This document shows positions 1 to 12,375 of a stretch of 64,000 nt of DNA, piece by piece. The position numbers were made by a program, and so were the translations under genes. Under the pieces are notes generated by a model. That model did not search any database. It was not told where the DNA came from and was given only the letters and a program-made list of their open reading frames with translations. Positions within the stretch are counted from its first letter, which is position 1, and each line of letters begins with the position of its first letter. The DNA comes from Acanthacorydalis orientalis (taxonomy: Eukaryota; Arthropoda; Insecta; Megaloptera; Corydalidae): positions 7,186,001 to 7,250,000 of the forward strand of contig CM068320.1 in NCBI GenBank assembly GCA_034766995.1, read 5' to 3'.

Positions 1-426
1 TGTGTTCGTGTGTAAGTGTGAGGGATAGGTATTTATGTAAGTATATCATTTTGAATTTGCATGTTGTATTTCAATATACTTGTTACTGTGTTCATCTGTG
101 TCTACTTATTTGAGTTATTTGTATCTGAAAATTTGACTGTGTGCGTTCTTGTCGCATAAATATAAATTGTACTCGGTTGTCATATACATCATACTGTATC
201 CATATTTATTGTGAACAACTAATTTACATCACAATGATAAGATCCATGGATGCTTTACGTCTGCTCCATTGTTTGAAACTATTCATGCAGAACGTACAGT
301 TTAAAAGTTAAACTTGTTCAGATGATAGCTTTTGTGTTATGTACACGTAATGAATTCAATTTGCAAATATGACTTCACAATTTCACACAACCATATATAA
401 ATCCATATGTAAACATAAACTAATGT

Positions 427-430
<4 letters not shown>
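1..430. other. AT-rich unique sequence, no gene seen
   Basis: No ORF, transposon end or structured repeat can be supported here. It leads into the first TA array. Confidence 0.5.

Positions 431-466
<36 letters not shown>
431..466. repeat. (TA)n microsatellite
   Basis: Pure TA array of about 18 units. Confidence 0.95.
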
Positions 467-468
<2 letters not shown>

Positions 469-707
469 TTTTTGTTGATTTAAAAGTGAAAGAAAATTTC
501 AAAATGTACCGTATCAGCAACCAATATCCTTTTTAAATTTTTAGAATATATGTTTTCTCATATTTCCAATTACTTATTTATTCATGCCGAAATTTATTTT
601 TTGGATGAACTTTACAAAGTTAAATTTTTAAGTTATAGTTTCTAGAAATCATGAAATTTTCACAATCATTTCCATATTTTTTCGCAGAGAGCTTTCCTTG
701 GAACTGT

Positions 708-718
708 ATATATAAATA

Positions 719-757
<39 letters not shown>

Positions 758-766
758 ATATATATT

Positions 767-800
<34 letters not shown>

Positions 801-840
801 ATATATATATATTATATATTTATTTATATAAATATGTATT

Positions 841-892
<52 letters not shown>
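708..892. repeat. compound microsatellite (TCTA)n-(TA)n-(GA)n
   Basis: A TCTA array (about 721-757) passes into a long interrupted TA array (to 860) and then a GA array (861-892). The Tyr-Ile-Ser-rich ORF across it is only a translation of the repeat. Confidence 0.95.
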
Positions 893-2395
893 TAGGGAAA
901 GAAAACCCAATTTTATTTTCGTTACTACATGATATTATCCAAGTGATTCTAAAATAATGTATACCGAGCACTTCCTTCGTCACACAATACAGAATTATTA
1001 CTTTTTGTAGTTGTTAGTTTTCTTTTCCATATTTGCTCTTTATGTTGCTTATTGAGTGCTACATCATAATTAGTTTCAATACTTCTATTCAAGAGGCTTA
1101 TTTGCGATTTTAGAAAAAAATGTGCCTCTTATACATTTATTATTAGTGAATGTCTTTTATTTTTAATTCATAAAATATCGAATCTACAAGTATACAGTTT
1201 TTCGCTAAGTGAGACATTTTTATTTTTAGGTATTTCAAATACTCTTTTCATTTTGTATTTTTATAATCTAGGTTTTATCATTATTATGATGTTTCTCAAA
1301 TATGCTTTGCGAATACTGAATCAGATGTATTTTATACAGTTTATTTGTTTGGCTGATATCCATTTTTTTATAAGTGATACACAAATTTATGTACTCATTT
1401 TAAATTTTATTTATCAGTTTCTTTAATTCTGTATCGTTATTTTTATTGTTATTATTTAAATTAAATACTCTTTTCTTTTTTAATTGGGTCCAACTTAAGA
1501 AATATTATTTATAGCTGTATTTATGAATCTTCTTTAAGAAGGCATTGAATACTTTATTTGAAATTAAATCTACTTAGTACGTTGTACTTTTGATCGCTTT
1601 TTTAATTCTAAAAATAAATAAGAATAAATATAATTTTCGACATATTATCTTGCATAACAAAGTTACAAATGTGGTCGTTTTTTTCGTAACATTTTTATTT
1701 TTGAAGACGTTAAGAACACTCCTGTGTTCAGTAATTGCTTAATGTAGTTTATTAGGTTTAAAAGTGATAATTTTAGTATAAAATGTGTGTCACGTGTTAG
1801 AAAAATTTCAATCGCTGACGATGAGAAAATTCATAATAATATAACTAGAAATCTACAATAATACATTCAAGAAATTAAATTATCATTAAGAATTCCAAAT
1901 TGTGGTATTTAATCAGTTAGTAAAAATGTAAACGATCAATAATTATGATGAGGCACGATGTCGTATTAATTGCTAATGGAAAAAATAGACTGGGATAGAG
2001 TGTCTGTGTATCACTGCTCGTGCCACAATAGAATATATCATTTCTTGATAGTTACACTAAGAGTGGTGAAAAATGAGTTCTTTACAAAAATATGCAAAAG
2101 AAATCGTCTTCATTATAATTGGGTTCAATTTCATTCAGTTCAACATTTTATTCTGTTTTTTAAGTCAGGATTAAATCTGAAGAAGATGAATGTATATATT
2201 AAAGGGAACTATAAAGGAATTAAACATCATGGGCAGTTCAAAACCGATGAAATATTCGATACAGAGAGATATTGTAAGTGTTTTCACAAATTGATAAAAT
2301 ATCTTATTCCGCTACGATAACGTAAGAATTCATTTTTCAAATACACCTGATATATTCTTTCGATGTATCATTATTATATTTTCATTTATGTACAT
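893..2395. other. AT-rich stretch without a recognisable gene
   Basis: It contains one 116-codon plus-strand ORF at 1970-2320, the longest ORF of the window not made of TA repeat after the 125-codon minus-strand shadow of the LINE tail at 27118-27495. Its composition is that of translated AT-rich DNA (many Phe, Lys, Asn, Ile), with no motif, signal peptide or family I recognise. It may be chance or a fragment of a lost element. Confidence 0.4.
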
Positions 2396-4852
2396 CAGTG
2401 TTTCTCAACTAGTGTCATGACACACTGGTGTGTCACGAGTGTAAATAAGTGCGTTGCGAAAATTTTCTTAAAATTTCACTAAAAATAAAATATTTAATAT
2501 TAATAAATAAATCTTAGAGCATATCATTTTCCATTTAACTACATTGTATTAAATAACCAACATTAGTAAATACCTATATTGTGTTGCAACGACTCAAGTT
2601 ATGCATAACGCACGTACACAGGTGCTGTCTGGATCACTCCATGACATAACAATGCACGTCCTGTCGCTACATATTCAAGGACACGCGTGTTTTGAATCAT
2701 GAATTGACATCTGATGTCAGATTTCTCTGGGGTCAGACATCGGCTTATTAACCAGTTGATTTCTGATTGTGATTCTAACATCTGTCTTGTTTTTTCTTGA
2801 GATGAACGCAAGGTTTATAAAATTAAAAAAAATGTTGCCTCGATAAATTTAACTTTTATTATTTAAATTTTTTGTAACAATTAAATTCATTCATTTATTT
2901 TAGACAGAGAATACAATGGATTAGTTCATAATTTGAAAAGAACTGGGAAGTAAATAAGCTGAAGATGATAATAACAATATTGAAACAATATTGAAAATCG
3001 TAAATATGATCATAAATATTTAGTATTCGATGAGAGTGATTGCCCTATGCCAATTTATGTTGTTTGCAATGAAAATCTTTCTAATTCTTCTATAGTTCCT
3101 AATAAATTTCAATTCAATTCATCTACAAAACATCCAAATTTATTAAAAAAACTCTCTGATTGTTTTAAAAGAATCTTAGATTCCAAAACATAAATAAGCT
3201 TAAACATTCACAAAACAGAAAAGGAAATGCTAAAAATTCCACTTTCTTATAACACAATTAGCAGGCGCATTCAAAATATTTCGGAAGATATTGAAAGCTA
3301 GGTAACTGAAAACCTTATATCTGGTGAAATATTTGCAGTCCAGATCGATGAATCAACAGATTTGAGTGGAAAGACTCAATTAATGTTATTTATCAGAATT
3401 AGTATTAATGGTTATAATATGAGTCAAGTTTTCTTTTGTAAAGAATTACCCGAAAAACCAGTTGGAAGTGAAATTTTCGAAATAAGAAACAATTATATGA
3501 AACGTTACAATTTAAATTGTAAATCTTGCATAATTGTTTGGACTGATAAGAAAAATTTATGACGGACTCGATTAAAGGATTTGGTATCATAAACAAGGAG
3601 CATAATTCTGATATTATAAGTATCTACTGTTTTTTACATAGATAGACTTTAATTTTTAAATGTCTTTTCAAATATTTGCAAACTTTTCTTGAGCAAATAA
3701 TAAAAATGTTGAATTTTATTAAAAGTAGACAATAAAAAATTCGCATCTTTTCTAAATTTTGCGAAGGAATGGAAACAGATCATTTAATATTAATAATGTA
3801 CATAGAAGTTATTCAAAGGTAAAGTGCTAGCACGATTTTACGAATTTCGATGAAAGTTACTCGTTTATTTTTCTTGGAGCAAAATGAATATCGTGATTAT
3901 TTGAGAGTCGATTTTGATGTTCAAAATTAGCATTTTAACAAATTTGTTTGACCATTTGAACCAATTAAATTTGAGCATGCAAGGGGAACAAGAACATATT
4001 TTATTATCAACTGACAAACTTAATCCTTTTAATGATAAATTAGGTATGTGGAAAATGAGAGTAAAAGAAAAGAACTTGAAAATGTTTCCTCAAATATCAA
4101 AAAATTGTTTGATAGTAATATTTTACAACTAATTACTGAAACACTGAAAATATTAAAAAATAAAAGTTAGCACTATTTTCCTTTTTTTATATTCAAAATT
4201 GAGACAGAAATCCATTCTTAAGTAATGCTTATGCTGAAAATATGTGCCTGTCTTTAAACGAAGAACAAGAACTGACAGAATTAAAAAAATGACAGAAATT
4301 TGAAAATAAATTTTGACGAAAATAACATATATGCGTTTTGGATAAAATGTTAATCTGAGTTCCCAAATATAATAAAAGTATCCATAAATATTTTTTAATG
4401 TTTTTTTACTTCCTACATATACGAATGAGGATATTCAACAATGAATAAAATTAAGAGCAAAAAAAAGAAAGAGACAACTCTCTTTGGAAGAAGAACTCAG
4501 AGTGGACTTACTTAATATTTATCCACGAATAATGAAATTATGTAGGTATCACCAGGCACAAGTATCATATTGAGAAAATTTCTGCTATTTTTTGTTATTG
4601 TATGAGTAACAGCTAAATGAATATATATTTTTTTATTAAATAATCTTTTGTTTTGTTTTTGTCAACATAAAAAATTTAAATGTTCATATTGTAAATATTT
4701 TTATTCAGTAGCATTTACTGAAAAAAAATTCTTTTTTAAATAAATGATAAACTATAGCAAGTGTTATGAAACAAAAATGTTTGTCTTAACAATTATGGTG
4801 TGTCGCGATAATTTGAAATATGTCGCTAACCCAAAAAGGTTGTGGAACACTG
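2396..4852 (+). mobile_element. decayed hAT DNA transposon (BED-finger, ZBED5/FAM200-like)
   Basis: The element starts CAGTGTTTCTCAAC and ends with the imperfect inverse GTGGAACACTG, which are hAT-type termini. The flanking 8-mers do not match, so the target duplication has decayed. Within it are pieces of a plus-strand transposase of the BED-finger hAT group related to vertebrate ZBED5/FAM200 genes. It is about 2.46 kb, slightly short for an autonomous member, and all reading frames are broken by stops and frameshifts. Order and orientation of the pieces are collinear with an intact transposase, so this is one old insertion rather than a mosaic. It cannot encode an active enzyme. Confidence 0.85.
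3000..4530 (+). pseudogene. hAT transposase pseudogene
   Basis: Collinear remnants are: (1) 3000-3190, a BED zinc-finger-like stretch (VVCNENLSNSS then KHPNLLKKL) where the first Cys is Tyr and the first His is lost; (2) 3344-3361, the IDESTD motif holding the first catalytic Asp, continuing in the open frame 3362-3562; (3) about 3625-3900, pieces like the central hAT domain (NFIKS, FSKFCEG, then a degraded region before QNEYRDYLR); (4) 3914-4100, LTNLFDHLNQLNLSMQG followed by MWKMRVKEKNLKMFP; (5) near 4505, DLLNIYPRIMKLC, typical of the C-terminal dimerisation region. At least four frame changes and several stops separate them. The family assignment rests on motif order and is firm. Subfamily naming is from general knowledge. 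Confidence 0.85.
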
Positions 4853-4917
4853 TTTTAGATCATAACAAATCTCATTAACTGAGAGAAATTTCAGATATTT
4901 GAATAATCTGCAAATAT

Positions 4918-5122
4918 AGGTGATTTAATTTATGCTTCCAAATGGAAGTGTTAAAATGAGGTGCAGGATTTAAGGAAAATCATATTATTTTTTATTTAGT
5001 GTTTTAATACAATTCAGTACCAAAATGCAACTGAACTAAAATACTAAATGGGGGATAACATTTCTATTTAATTTTCATGTTTTTTTAATTCTTTTGTTTG
5101 GAAGCCTAACTTGAATCACTCT
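4918..5122. mobile_element. short inverted-repeat element (MITE-like), copy 1
   Basis: About 205 bp with imperfect inverted ends. The left begins AGGTGATTTAA then TTATGCTTCCAAATGGAAG. The right end, reversed, begins AGAGTGATTCAA then GTTAGGCTTCCAAAC. ATAT flanks both ends, a possible target duplication that is ambiguous in AT-rich DNA. There is no coding capacity. A relative with the same end motif (TTAGGCTTCCAC, then AAGTATTAAAA) lies at 30218-30413. The superfamily is undetermined. Confidence 0.65.
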
Positions 5123-5854
5123 ATATAAAGACTCCTTTTTCCACGAAATACTTGATAGTTTTTTGAAGAAATTAATTTAGAGATGGAAAAATATCATTAA
5201 AAATGAAAGTATGTAATTGATTGCAATAAAGCTTTATTTCTTTATTTAAAAAGTAAGTAGAGCTTTATTTCAAAAAAGAACGACTTTTTTGTATAGCTAA
5301 TAAATATTGTTTTAATGTAGTCTTTTCTGATTTTCAATCATTTTTTTATGAATGTTGCTCTTTTGATATGTATTTAAATTGGTATTGAATCATCCACTTA
5401 AATTTGTATTTAAATGGACACTAATCAATTACTGACATTTTAATAAAGAAAATCGTGTGTTGATAATATATTAATGTTGAACGACCGATCGATTCTAAAT
5501 TTATATCATATAATTTTTCATTTCTAATCGTTTCTTGGTTATTAATGAAGAGAAATGTTATTAAAAATGTCGAATAATATTTTTTATTTTATTAAAATAA
5601 GTAGAGGCAGAAATTGAGACTGTACAATTATTATTATTAAATTATGAAATACTAAAATGAAAATAATAATTTAATGATTATACATATAGCGAGAGGATGT
5701 CTATTTTCTAAATTATTGTATATAAATAGAATAATTCATTAACGTTACTATTGAAATGAAACGCGAGCATTTGTTGAAAATGATTACATGTTTCTTCTAC
5801 ACGTCTGATCTGTTTTATTTTGTGTATTATACAACTATTTCCAATAAACATGTC
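5123..5854. other. AT-rich stretch, nothing recognised
   Basis: No coding region or repeat family is supported. Confidence 0.45.
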
Positions 5855-6440
5855 ATTGTTTTACCGAGAGCTATCGCGGACGATTACTGTTTCGCGGTAG
5901 ACAAAGACAGTGGAACGGCAATGTAGATAAAGCGACGGTTCTAGTTTCTCGTACGTTGAGATGAGACAAGTCGCTTGGATCGTTGCGAGCGGCGGTGGCG
6001 ACGACGTCGACGGGCTTAAGGACTCTTTCAGAAATAAATGACTCTGGCGCTGTCATGGAAATATGTCACCTGCGCCACTCGGCGCCGCGCTGCTGCGGTC
6101 CCTACGAACAGTTTGCGAGAATCTCAAGTTCGTTATGACTGCTTGCTTCTGCCATTGTCATGCGTAGGTACTCCATCCCGAACCGACTCACTTGTAAAAG
6201 GTCATTATCGCTCAATCACGGCGGCGCACAACCAGACGTATTCTCCGCTTAATGTAATGTAGCTGTTTGTAGTCCTTGTCATGGGTTGACACAACGTTCT
6301 GACATCTACAAGAAGTCTCGGCTGCGTGTTAAAGACGCCCTTGCGAGTTTAATTTGTTTGGATACCCGCGATTTCCAGTTGCGTCGTTGTACGACTCAAT
6401 GCTAGTTCCACACTCTATAATACGTCTCGTTATGTTTTCA
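5855..6440. other. GC- and CpG-richer island 1
   Basis: A sharp switch to balanced composition with many CpG (for example GAGCGGCGGTGGCGACGACG near 5990) inside very AT-rich DNA, free of TA arrays. Short ORFs exist on both strands (minus 5871-6056, plus 6038-6262) but neither resembles a known protein, and they overlap head-on. It is a candidate conserved non-coding element, promoter or exon. Confidence 0.5.
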
Positions 6441-6706
6441 TAACGTCATTATTGTGTTTGATTCTATTTGTACGGATGTATTAATTTTAGAACGGGTTTT
6501 ATTTTCTTGCGATTGATATTTTTATTTGATTTTATGTGAATATCGAATTTCACTATTCTTTTCATTAATTTATATTCAATTGGATTATTTTATTTTGTTA
6601 CTATAATATATATATATATATTTTGTTTGAATATGTTATTGTTTCCGTGTACATACGTTTTTATAAATATGTCGTTAGATGAGATAGTTATTTTATAGAA
6701 CAAAGG

Positions 6707-6710
<4 letters not shown>

Positions 6711-6767
<57 letters not shown>
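6711..6767. repeat. (TA)n microsatellite
   Basis: TA array inside duplication copy 1. Confidence 0.95.
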
Positions 6768-6770
<3 letters not shown>

Positions 6771-6938
6771 AGTATATACTTCAATTTTCAACTAGTAAAA
6801 AAGAGATCCACTAAAAGATAATAGTTTCTTAAAATGAAGTTAATGTATCTTTTTATATTTCCCTCTTACTTTTTTTCTAGTAACATTTATGTTTTTTAAT
6901 TTATTTTGAGAATTGAATATTATTTAACAAAAGTTACA

Positions 6939-6944
6939 ATATAT

Positions 6945-6978
<34 letters not shown>

Positions 6979-6983
6979 ATATG

Positions 6984-7030
<47 letters not shown>
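6939..7030. repeat. (TA)n microsatellite, interrupted
   Basis: TA array with TG and AAATA interruptions inside duplication copy 2. Confidence 0.95.
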
Positions 7031-7033
<3 letters not shown>

Positions 7034-7132
7034 AGTATATACTTCAATTTTCAACTAGTAAAAAAGAGATCCAGTAAAAGATAACAGTTTCTTAAAATGA
7101 AGTTAATTTATCTTTTTATATATCTCTCTTAA

Positions 7133-7564
7133 TATGGCAAAATTATTAACTGGTTTTTCTTTTTTATCTTATTTTTAAAATATTAAAAATATTTGGGTAA
7201 TAAGGAAGTAATAAAAATAAAGATTTTTAACAAATTATTTCTACCAATATTTGTTAATAGTTTATCGAAATCTATTATTTTAGTATTCTGTATTTTCCGT
7301 ATTTTTTTTTAATTTTCATAAATGTCTGTTGAATGATTAAAACTTTTTGATTTTATTTTTCTCTCCCTCATATATTTTTGTTTCAGTAAGATTATTTTGA
7401 ACGTTAATTACCTTATATATGTTATATATTTAAAATTTTAAGAATATTGTTTATATGTATATCAAATTATTCATAATATAAGATTATATTTTATTTTTTA
7501 GAAAATTATATTACACAATGCCTAAATTTATACGAAAGTTAATTACTAAATAATTTCATTTCGT

Positions 7565-7614
<50 letters not shown>

Positions 7615-8254
7615 CATATGACTCATTCTAATTACAATTAGTACTATTTACAAGATAAATGAAAAATGTCTTTTTAGTTTACCTTTAATGATTAAAATCG
7701 CTGTACTTACAACAAAAAGTAAATAATGTAAATCAAATATTCTAGTAGATGGAGTTTTAACTTTTTAATACATTTATACATTTGTTTAATTTTATAAATT
7801 AAATACTTTCATAGCACTAAAGACTTGCAATATTGAAACGGAAATAGAGCTTATTGAATAAATCAATGAACCAATAATAAAATGATTTAGTATAAGTTTT
7901 TATTGTACAGAGTGTTAGAAAACTTTGTATTTTATAAGAAAAACAATGTTATGTTTTATATTTTTCGTAATTTTCTTCTGTTGGATAAAACCATTATTTT
8001 TCTGATATCTTACGAGTCAGTTCTGCTACAAGATAAATAGTTTTATGTTAAATTATTATATGAATGTATTTAGCCGAATTAAAGTAATTATAATTATACT
8101 AAACAAAATCTATTTTTATTAATTATTATACGCAACTGTAAAGTTTTTTATGGCATATTTATATAATATGCTGATTTTTGAATACACGAAGTGTATAATG
8201 TAAAGTTTAGGTTCGAAAATGGAGTTCTTTGGAAATTTTTATATCATTTTCATA
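7133..8254. other. AT-rich stretch with one TA array
   Basis: Apart from the TA array at 7570-7611, no feature can be supported. Confidence 0.45.
7570..7611. repeat. (TA)n microsatellite
   Basis: Pure TA array. Confidence 0.95.
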
Positions 8255-8387
8255 GATTCAGACAGTACTATTACCATTTCACGTTTATAAAATTAACATT
8301 TAGAATCTTTTTCTCCATTTTATACGGAGAAAAAGATTTAAAATGTTAATTTCATAAACGTGAAATGATAATAGTACTGTCTGAATC
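8255..8387. mobile_element. foldback / palindromic MITE-like element
   Basis: Two arms of about 62 bp (8255-8316 and 8326-8387) are inverted copies with about four mismatches, separated by a 9-base loop (ATTTTATAC). Outer ends read GATTCAGACAGTACTATTA, flanked by TA on each side (8253-8254 and 8388-8389), which fits a TA-target element of the Tc1/mariner kind. There is no coding capacity. Transcribed, it would form a long near-perfect RNA hairpin. Confidence 0.8.
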
Positions 8388-8389
8388 TA

Positions 8390-9138
8390 GAAAATATTTT
8401 TTAATATGACATGATGTCAATTTTTTCATCAATTTAAGTTAAAAAATTCGTCGTTTTAAAAAACAGAGAGTCCAATGAGTTTGATTGAAAATCAATTTAA
8501 AGAAATTGCAGTACCAATTAAAAAATAAGTGTAAAACATATCTGTTAATATCTGACTATATTAAAAGAATAGTGTGTTAATCATCAGTTAACGTGTATTA
8601 TTATAATCCAATTTTATTACTGCAATAACTATTGTTGACTGCAACGTTAAACTTTTAGTAATATTTAATTCATAGATTATAGGAAAATGAATAATTCCTG
8701 ACATGTACATTTGTAAATAAAAGTAGAGGAAAGGGTATTTTTTACAAATTTAGTAATATCAAAAAATAAGAATTTCTCTTCAAACCTCAACTATTTTATG
8801 CATACATATTCCTCATACTTATCTGATCTCAATATAATTAAATTTTAATTAGGATAACCAATTGTACGAATGAATGCAATCCTCTAAAAATATATTTGGT
8901 GGTTTCTTACACATTAAAAATCTATTAACATTTTTCTGGTAGATAGTAATTTCCGGGAATCCTTTGCCGAAAAATCATTTGACATTTAACCTTTATATTG
9001 AAAAATTGAATCTTTGTATATTACTTATAAATATGTGTATTAAGTTCAATATTTAAAAGTAATTGATTTTTTTCGCTTTAAAGAAAGAGACTAATTTCAT
9101 TTTTTACAAATCCATACAAATATTTGATTTTTTAAATA
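8390..9138. other. AT-rich stretch, nothing recognised
   Basis: No feature is supported between the foldback element and the mariner copy. Confidence 0.45.
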
Positions 9139-10426
9139 TTAAGCGTACAAATAAGTTCGGTGCCTTTTTATAGAAAATGAATGTTTACTTACGAAAAAAT
9201 AAATTTCAATTATAAAAATATCCTGCATTATTTTATATAACTTTGTTTAATATGTTAAACATTGTTTAATTTGTCTTTGTTTAATCTGTTTGGGTAACTG
9301 ACGAATTCTTCGTCGAAAAAATGATGGAGGTTTTGAGTCGATAAAGTTGATAATGCATTTCTGGATCTCATTCAATGTTTTAAAATGGGTATCAAACAGA
9401 TGATGGAGAAGCAACCGGAACAGGTGTTAATTTGACAGAACTAGGTCCGGTGATGTTCCGTATGAGGGAGAACTTCACAGTTCAACAATAAAATCACTTT
9501 TTGGTTTCTTTCGTGACGTGCGGTCGAGTGTTGTCTTACTGCAAAATGACTTGACTTGTTCCCTCCTCAGTGAATGTTTTTTTTCTCTCTAATTCGTAAT
9601 TTAAACGAATGAGCTGTTGTTGGTAACGCTCCTAATTTATAGTCAGATCAGGTTCGAGCAACTCATATTATTCCACACCCTTAATATCACATTAAATATA
9701 TAATAACACATTTTTTGCATGAATGTTTGGTTTATAAGTCAATGTCGATGGTTTACCGGTCGTAATCCACGATTTTCGTCGCTGAGGATTTTCGTACAAA
9801 ACCCATTTTTAATCCTCCCTTATGATTTCATGCAAAAATCCTTCTTTTTGAACCGTGTGAGCGAGAACATGGCCTTATCGCATTTTATTTCTTTGAATAC
9901 CAAACTGAGTTCATATGGAATTCATAAGCACTGCTTTTGAAAAATTTTCAGTAGATATAAATGATAGAAAATTGCTTGCTGTTCAACTCCGAGATGTTGA
10001 CCGAGTTTCTGTTCAATCTGAGCGGATTTTTCGCTTCTCAGCTGCTCATTTTTTTCTGTTGTCCGAGACGTTCTCAATTGGAAAGATTCACATTACTACA
10101 CCGAAACCTTTTAAACCATTTTTTGCATGTTTTATGCGTTTTAACACCTTCCATCAAAGCTGAACAAATTGTTTCTGTGACTTAGACTTCCTTTTTTTTC
10201 AACTGGAATGTAAAAAGTATGCAATGCCCAATATTATGCTTTTCGGACACCGTCGTCTTTACAAATGTTTTATGGAGTTATGTTAACTGTTTGGCCAAGA
10301 TATATACTGTTTTTAAATGTTATAACTGTATACTTTAAAATTATAAAATGGTCAGAAAATATTTTAATTAAAAACAGAATTAAGATTGATTGAATTTAAA
10401 GGCACGGAAACAATTTTTACGCCTAA
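9139..10426 (-). mobile_element. mariner lineage B, full-length inactive copy
   Basis: 1,288 bp, the usual length for mariner. The left end TTAAGCGTACAAATAAGTTC and the inverted right end TTAGGCGTAAAAATTGTTTC form imperfect terminal repeats. TA precedes the left end (9137-9138) and the right flank is a decayed CA. On the minus strand broken pieces of a mariner transposase run in order: a helix-turn-helix part with KTCKKWFKRFRCSN, a linker, a region like the first catalytic Asp block, then GLKMGFVRKSSATKIVDYDR and later VILLLNCEVLPHTEH where the second catalytic block should be. Frameshifts and stops occur throughout. This is the only complete copy of a lineage whose deleted derivatives lie at 44473-44980 and 55250-55635. 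Confidence 0.88.
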
Positions 10427-12375
10427 CAGTTAGTTTTAATTTGTTATAATATTTCATTAAGTTAGTTGTCTACAGTTACATATAACGAGATTATGACTCA
10501 AAACTAGTCATAGACTTTAAAAGCTCGTCTTATTCTTGAAATAATTAGATAATTGCATAATCTTGTATTTTTTTCTGTTTATTTGCGTATGGGAATAGTT
10601 TTTATACATTATTGTTAATTTTTTATAACAGCAAGATTCCATAACTGATTGAAAAATATGTAAACACTGATTAAAAAATAGTAAATATGTTTTTAGTTTG
10701 TAATTTTCATCTTTTTTTTAAAAAAAATTCATGTGAATTGATCAAGTTCATATCAAATAACATTCCGTTGTATTTAAGCAATAATAAAATTAAAGCATCA
10801 AATTCATACCCCCGTTCGAAGTGAAAGTTACACCAACCTTAAAACAACTTGTTATTCGTTGCTCACTAATTTTTTGCTCGAATTACTTTCCAACGTAATC
10901 TCTTACGTAAGTAAGTTCTGTATAAGATTACCGTGTTGGATTAATGTTTTTCATTTACGAACAAACAGCAGTACAAGTGAACGAAATAAAACCACTTGTC
11001 TGGCTGTTTATAAATTCATATTTTTTCATGTTAGCCTTTTTTCAATTTTAATGTTCTGTGATTTTGGGTACAATCAAATTTAATGACTGAATTTGAATAA
11101 AAAAAATCAATTTAAAATATACATGTATACTATTTGGTACTGAAATATGTAAAAAGATGGATGAAAAGTCATTTTATGAATAAAAAGTAATTGAGGTATT
11201 GTGATATGTATATTTTTTTAATGAAATTATTGTGCTGGAAGAATTATGCATCAAATGTTTAATATATATAGTTTGTTTAACAATCAAATTGACTTTTTAA
11301 CGAGAAAGATTATATTTGAATACGTTCAGTTTTATATTTAATATTTTTTATTTGGTATAGCGTTATTCGATTTCATTTACTTTATTGTTCAATTATGAAA
11401 ACTATGGAAAAATTATAAAATTTTAAAAATTGATTATACATTAATCATTAGAGAAGTATAATAAGCAACTGTGCATTTTTTAATGATTTAAAGTTCCCAC
11501 TTCGTATAAGAGTATTTTCTTTTTTAACTGATTAACTTGCGTTCTATTTATAAATCAGGTGTAAAATTTCTTCTGAAAACTGATATGTACTAATGTAATG
11601 CTAATTGTTAAATATCATGTATTATAATATCAGAAATTCTCTCGATTTGAATTGATATAACACTACGGTTAATTAAACACACATTTTTATACAGTTTTTA
11701 ATATTTTTTTCATTATAATAAAATAGTGGTAACAGGTGGACCTATTTAATCACTTTTGGGATAAAAAATTTCAAACAAAAAATTATTGATAAAATTTTAG
11801 AACATAATGTAGTGATAAGTTTTATCATATTATTATTTTAATTAGGCACTGTTGTATTTTAAAAGTTTATTATTTGTTAATTGAATTAACACTAATATTA
11901 TTAATTGGATTATTTAAAGTATCAAATTATGGATAATCGCATACTACAATTGTCATTTGGATAATATAATCAAGTACAAATGTTCAGAATATTTATGTAA
12001 AAATCATGTGGAGCGCATTCATTAGAATTATAATATTTGCAGCATTAGATTTGCTTCTTATTTACTTTTATGGTTTTATAATGTCATGTAAAAACCAAAA
12101 AATACGCTAATTGAAGGACTACAATTCATTGAAAGTTGTAATACGTTTATTGTAAATTATTTTCTCACCAATCATATTAATTTGCATTAATAAGTACTAA
12201 AATCTTGACACAGAAATAAAATTATTCCAAACAATAAACTTATAACAGATGTATATAAACAAGCAAAAATAACATGAATAATGATAATGTTATTTCACAG
12301 TTAATTACTAAACTTGAGAAAAATAGCTCGTTAGTATATATTTTATATGACAACACAAAATTACAACTGTAAATA
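10427..12375. other. AT-rich stretch, nothing recognised
   Basis: A 74-codon plus ORF at 10859-11083 sits in a slightly less AT-rich patch but matches nothing I know. No transposon ends or arrays are seen. Confidence 0.4.

Larger units (their letters stand above)
6700..7132. repeat. tandem duplication carrying a TA array
   Basis: Copy 1 (about 6700-6868) and copy 2 (about 6926-7132) share the same order: AACAAARGTTAYAAT, a TA array, G(C/T)GAGTATATACTTCAATT, then about 85 bp with few differences. The offset is about 263 bp after the arrays. The arrays differ in length and interruption (copy 2 has ATGTATATGT variants), so they diverged after duplication. Confidence 0.85.

Noticed and set aside
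651..932. ORFs of Tyr-Ile repeats here and at many TA arrays (for example 19946, 23431, 26962, 27617, 28254, 36182, 61779)
   Set aside because: They are translations of (TA)n and related microsatellites, open in several frames on both strands because TA arrays contain no stop in two frames. They are not proteins.
1970..2320. 116-codon ORF as a gene
   Set aside because: No domain, signal or homology recognised. Composition follows background.
9719..10185. Three plus-strand ORFs as genes
   Set aside because: They are antisense shadows of the minus-strand lineage B mariner.
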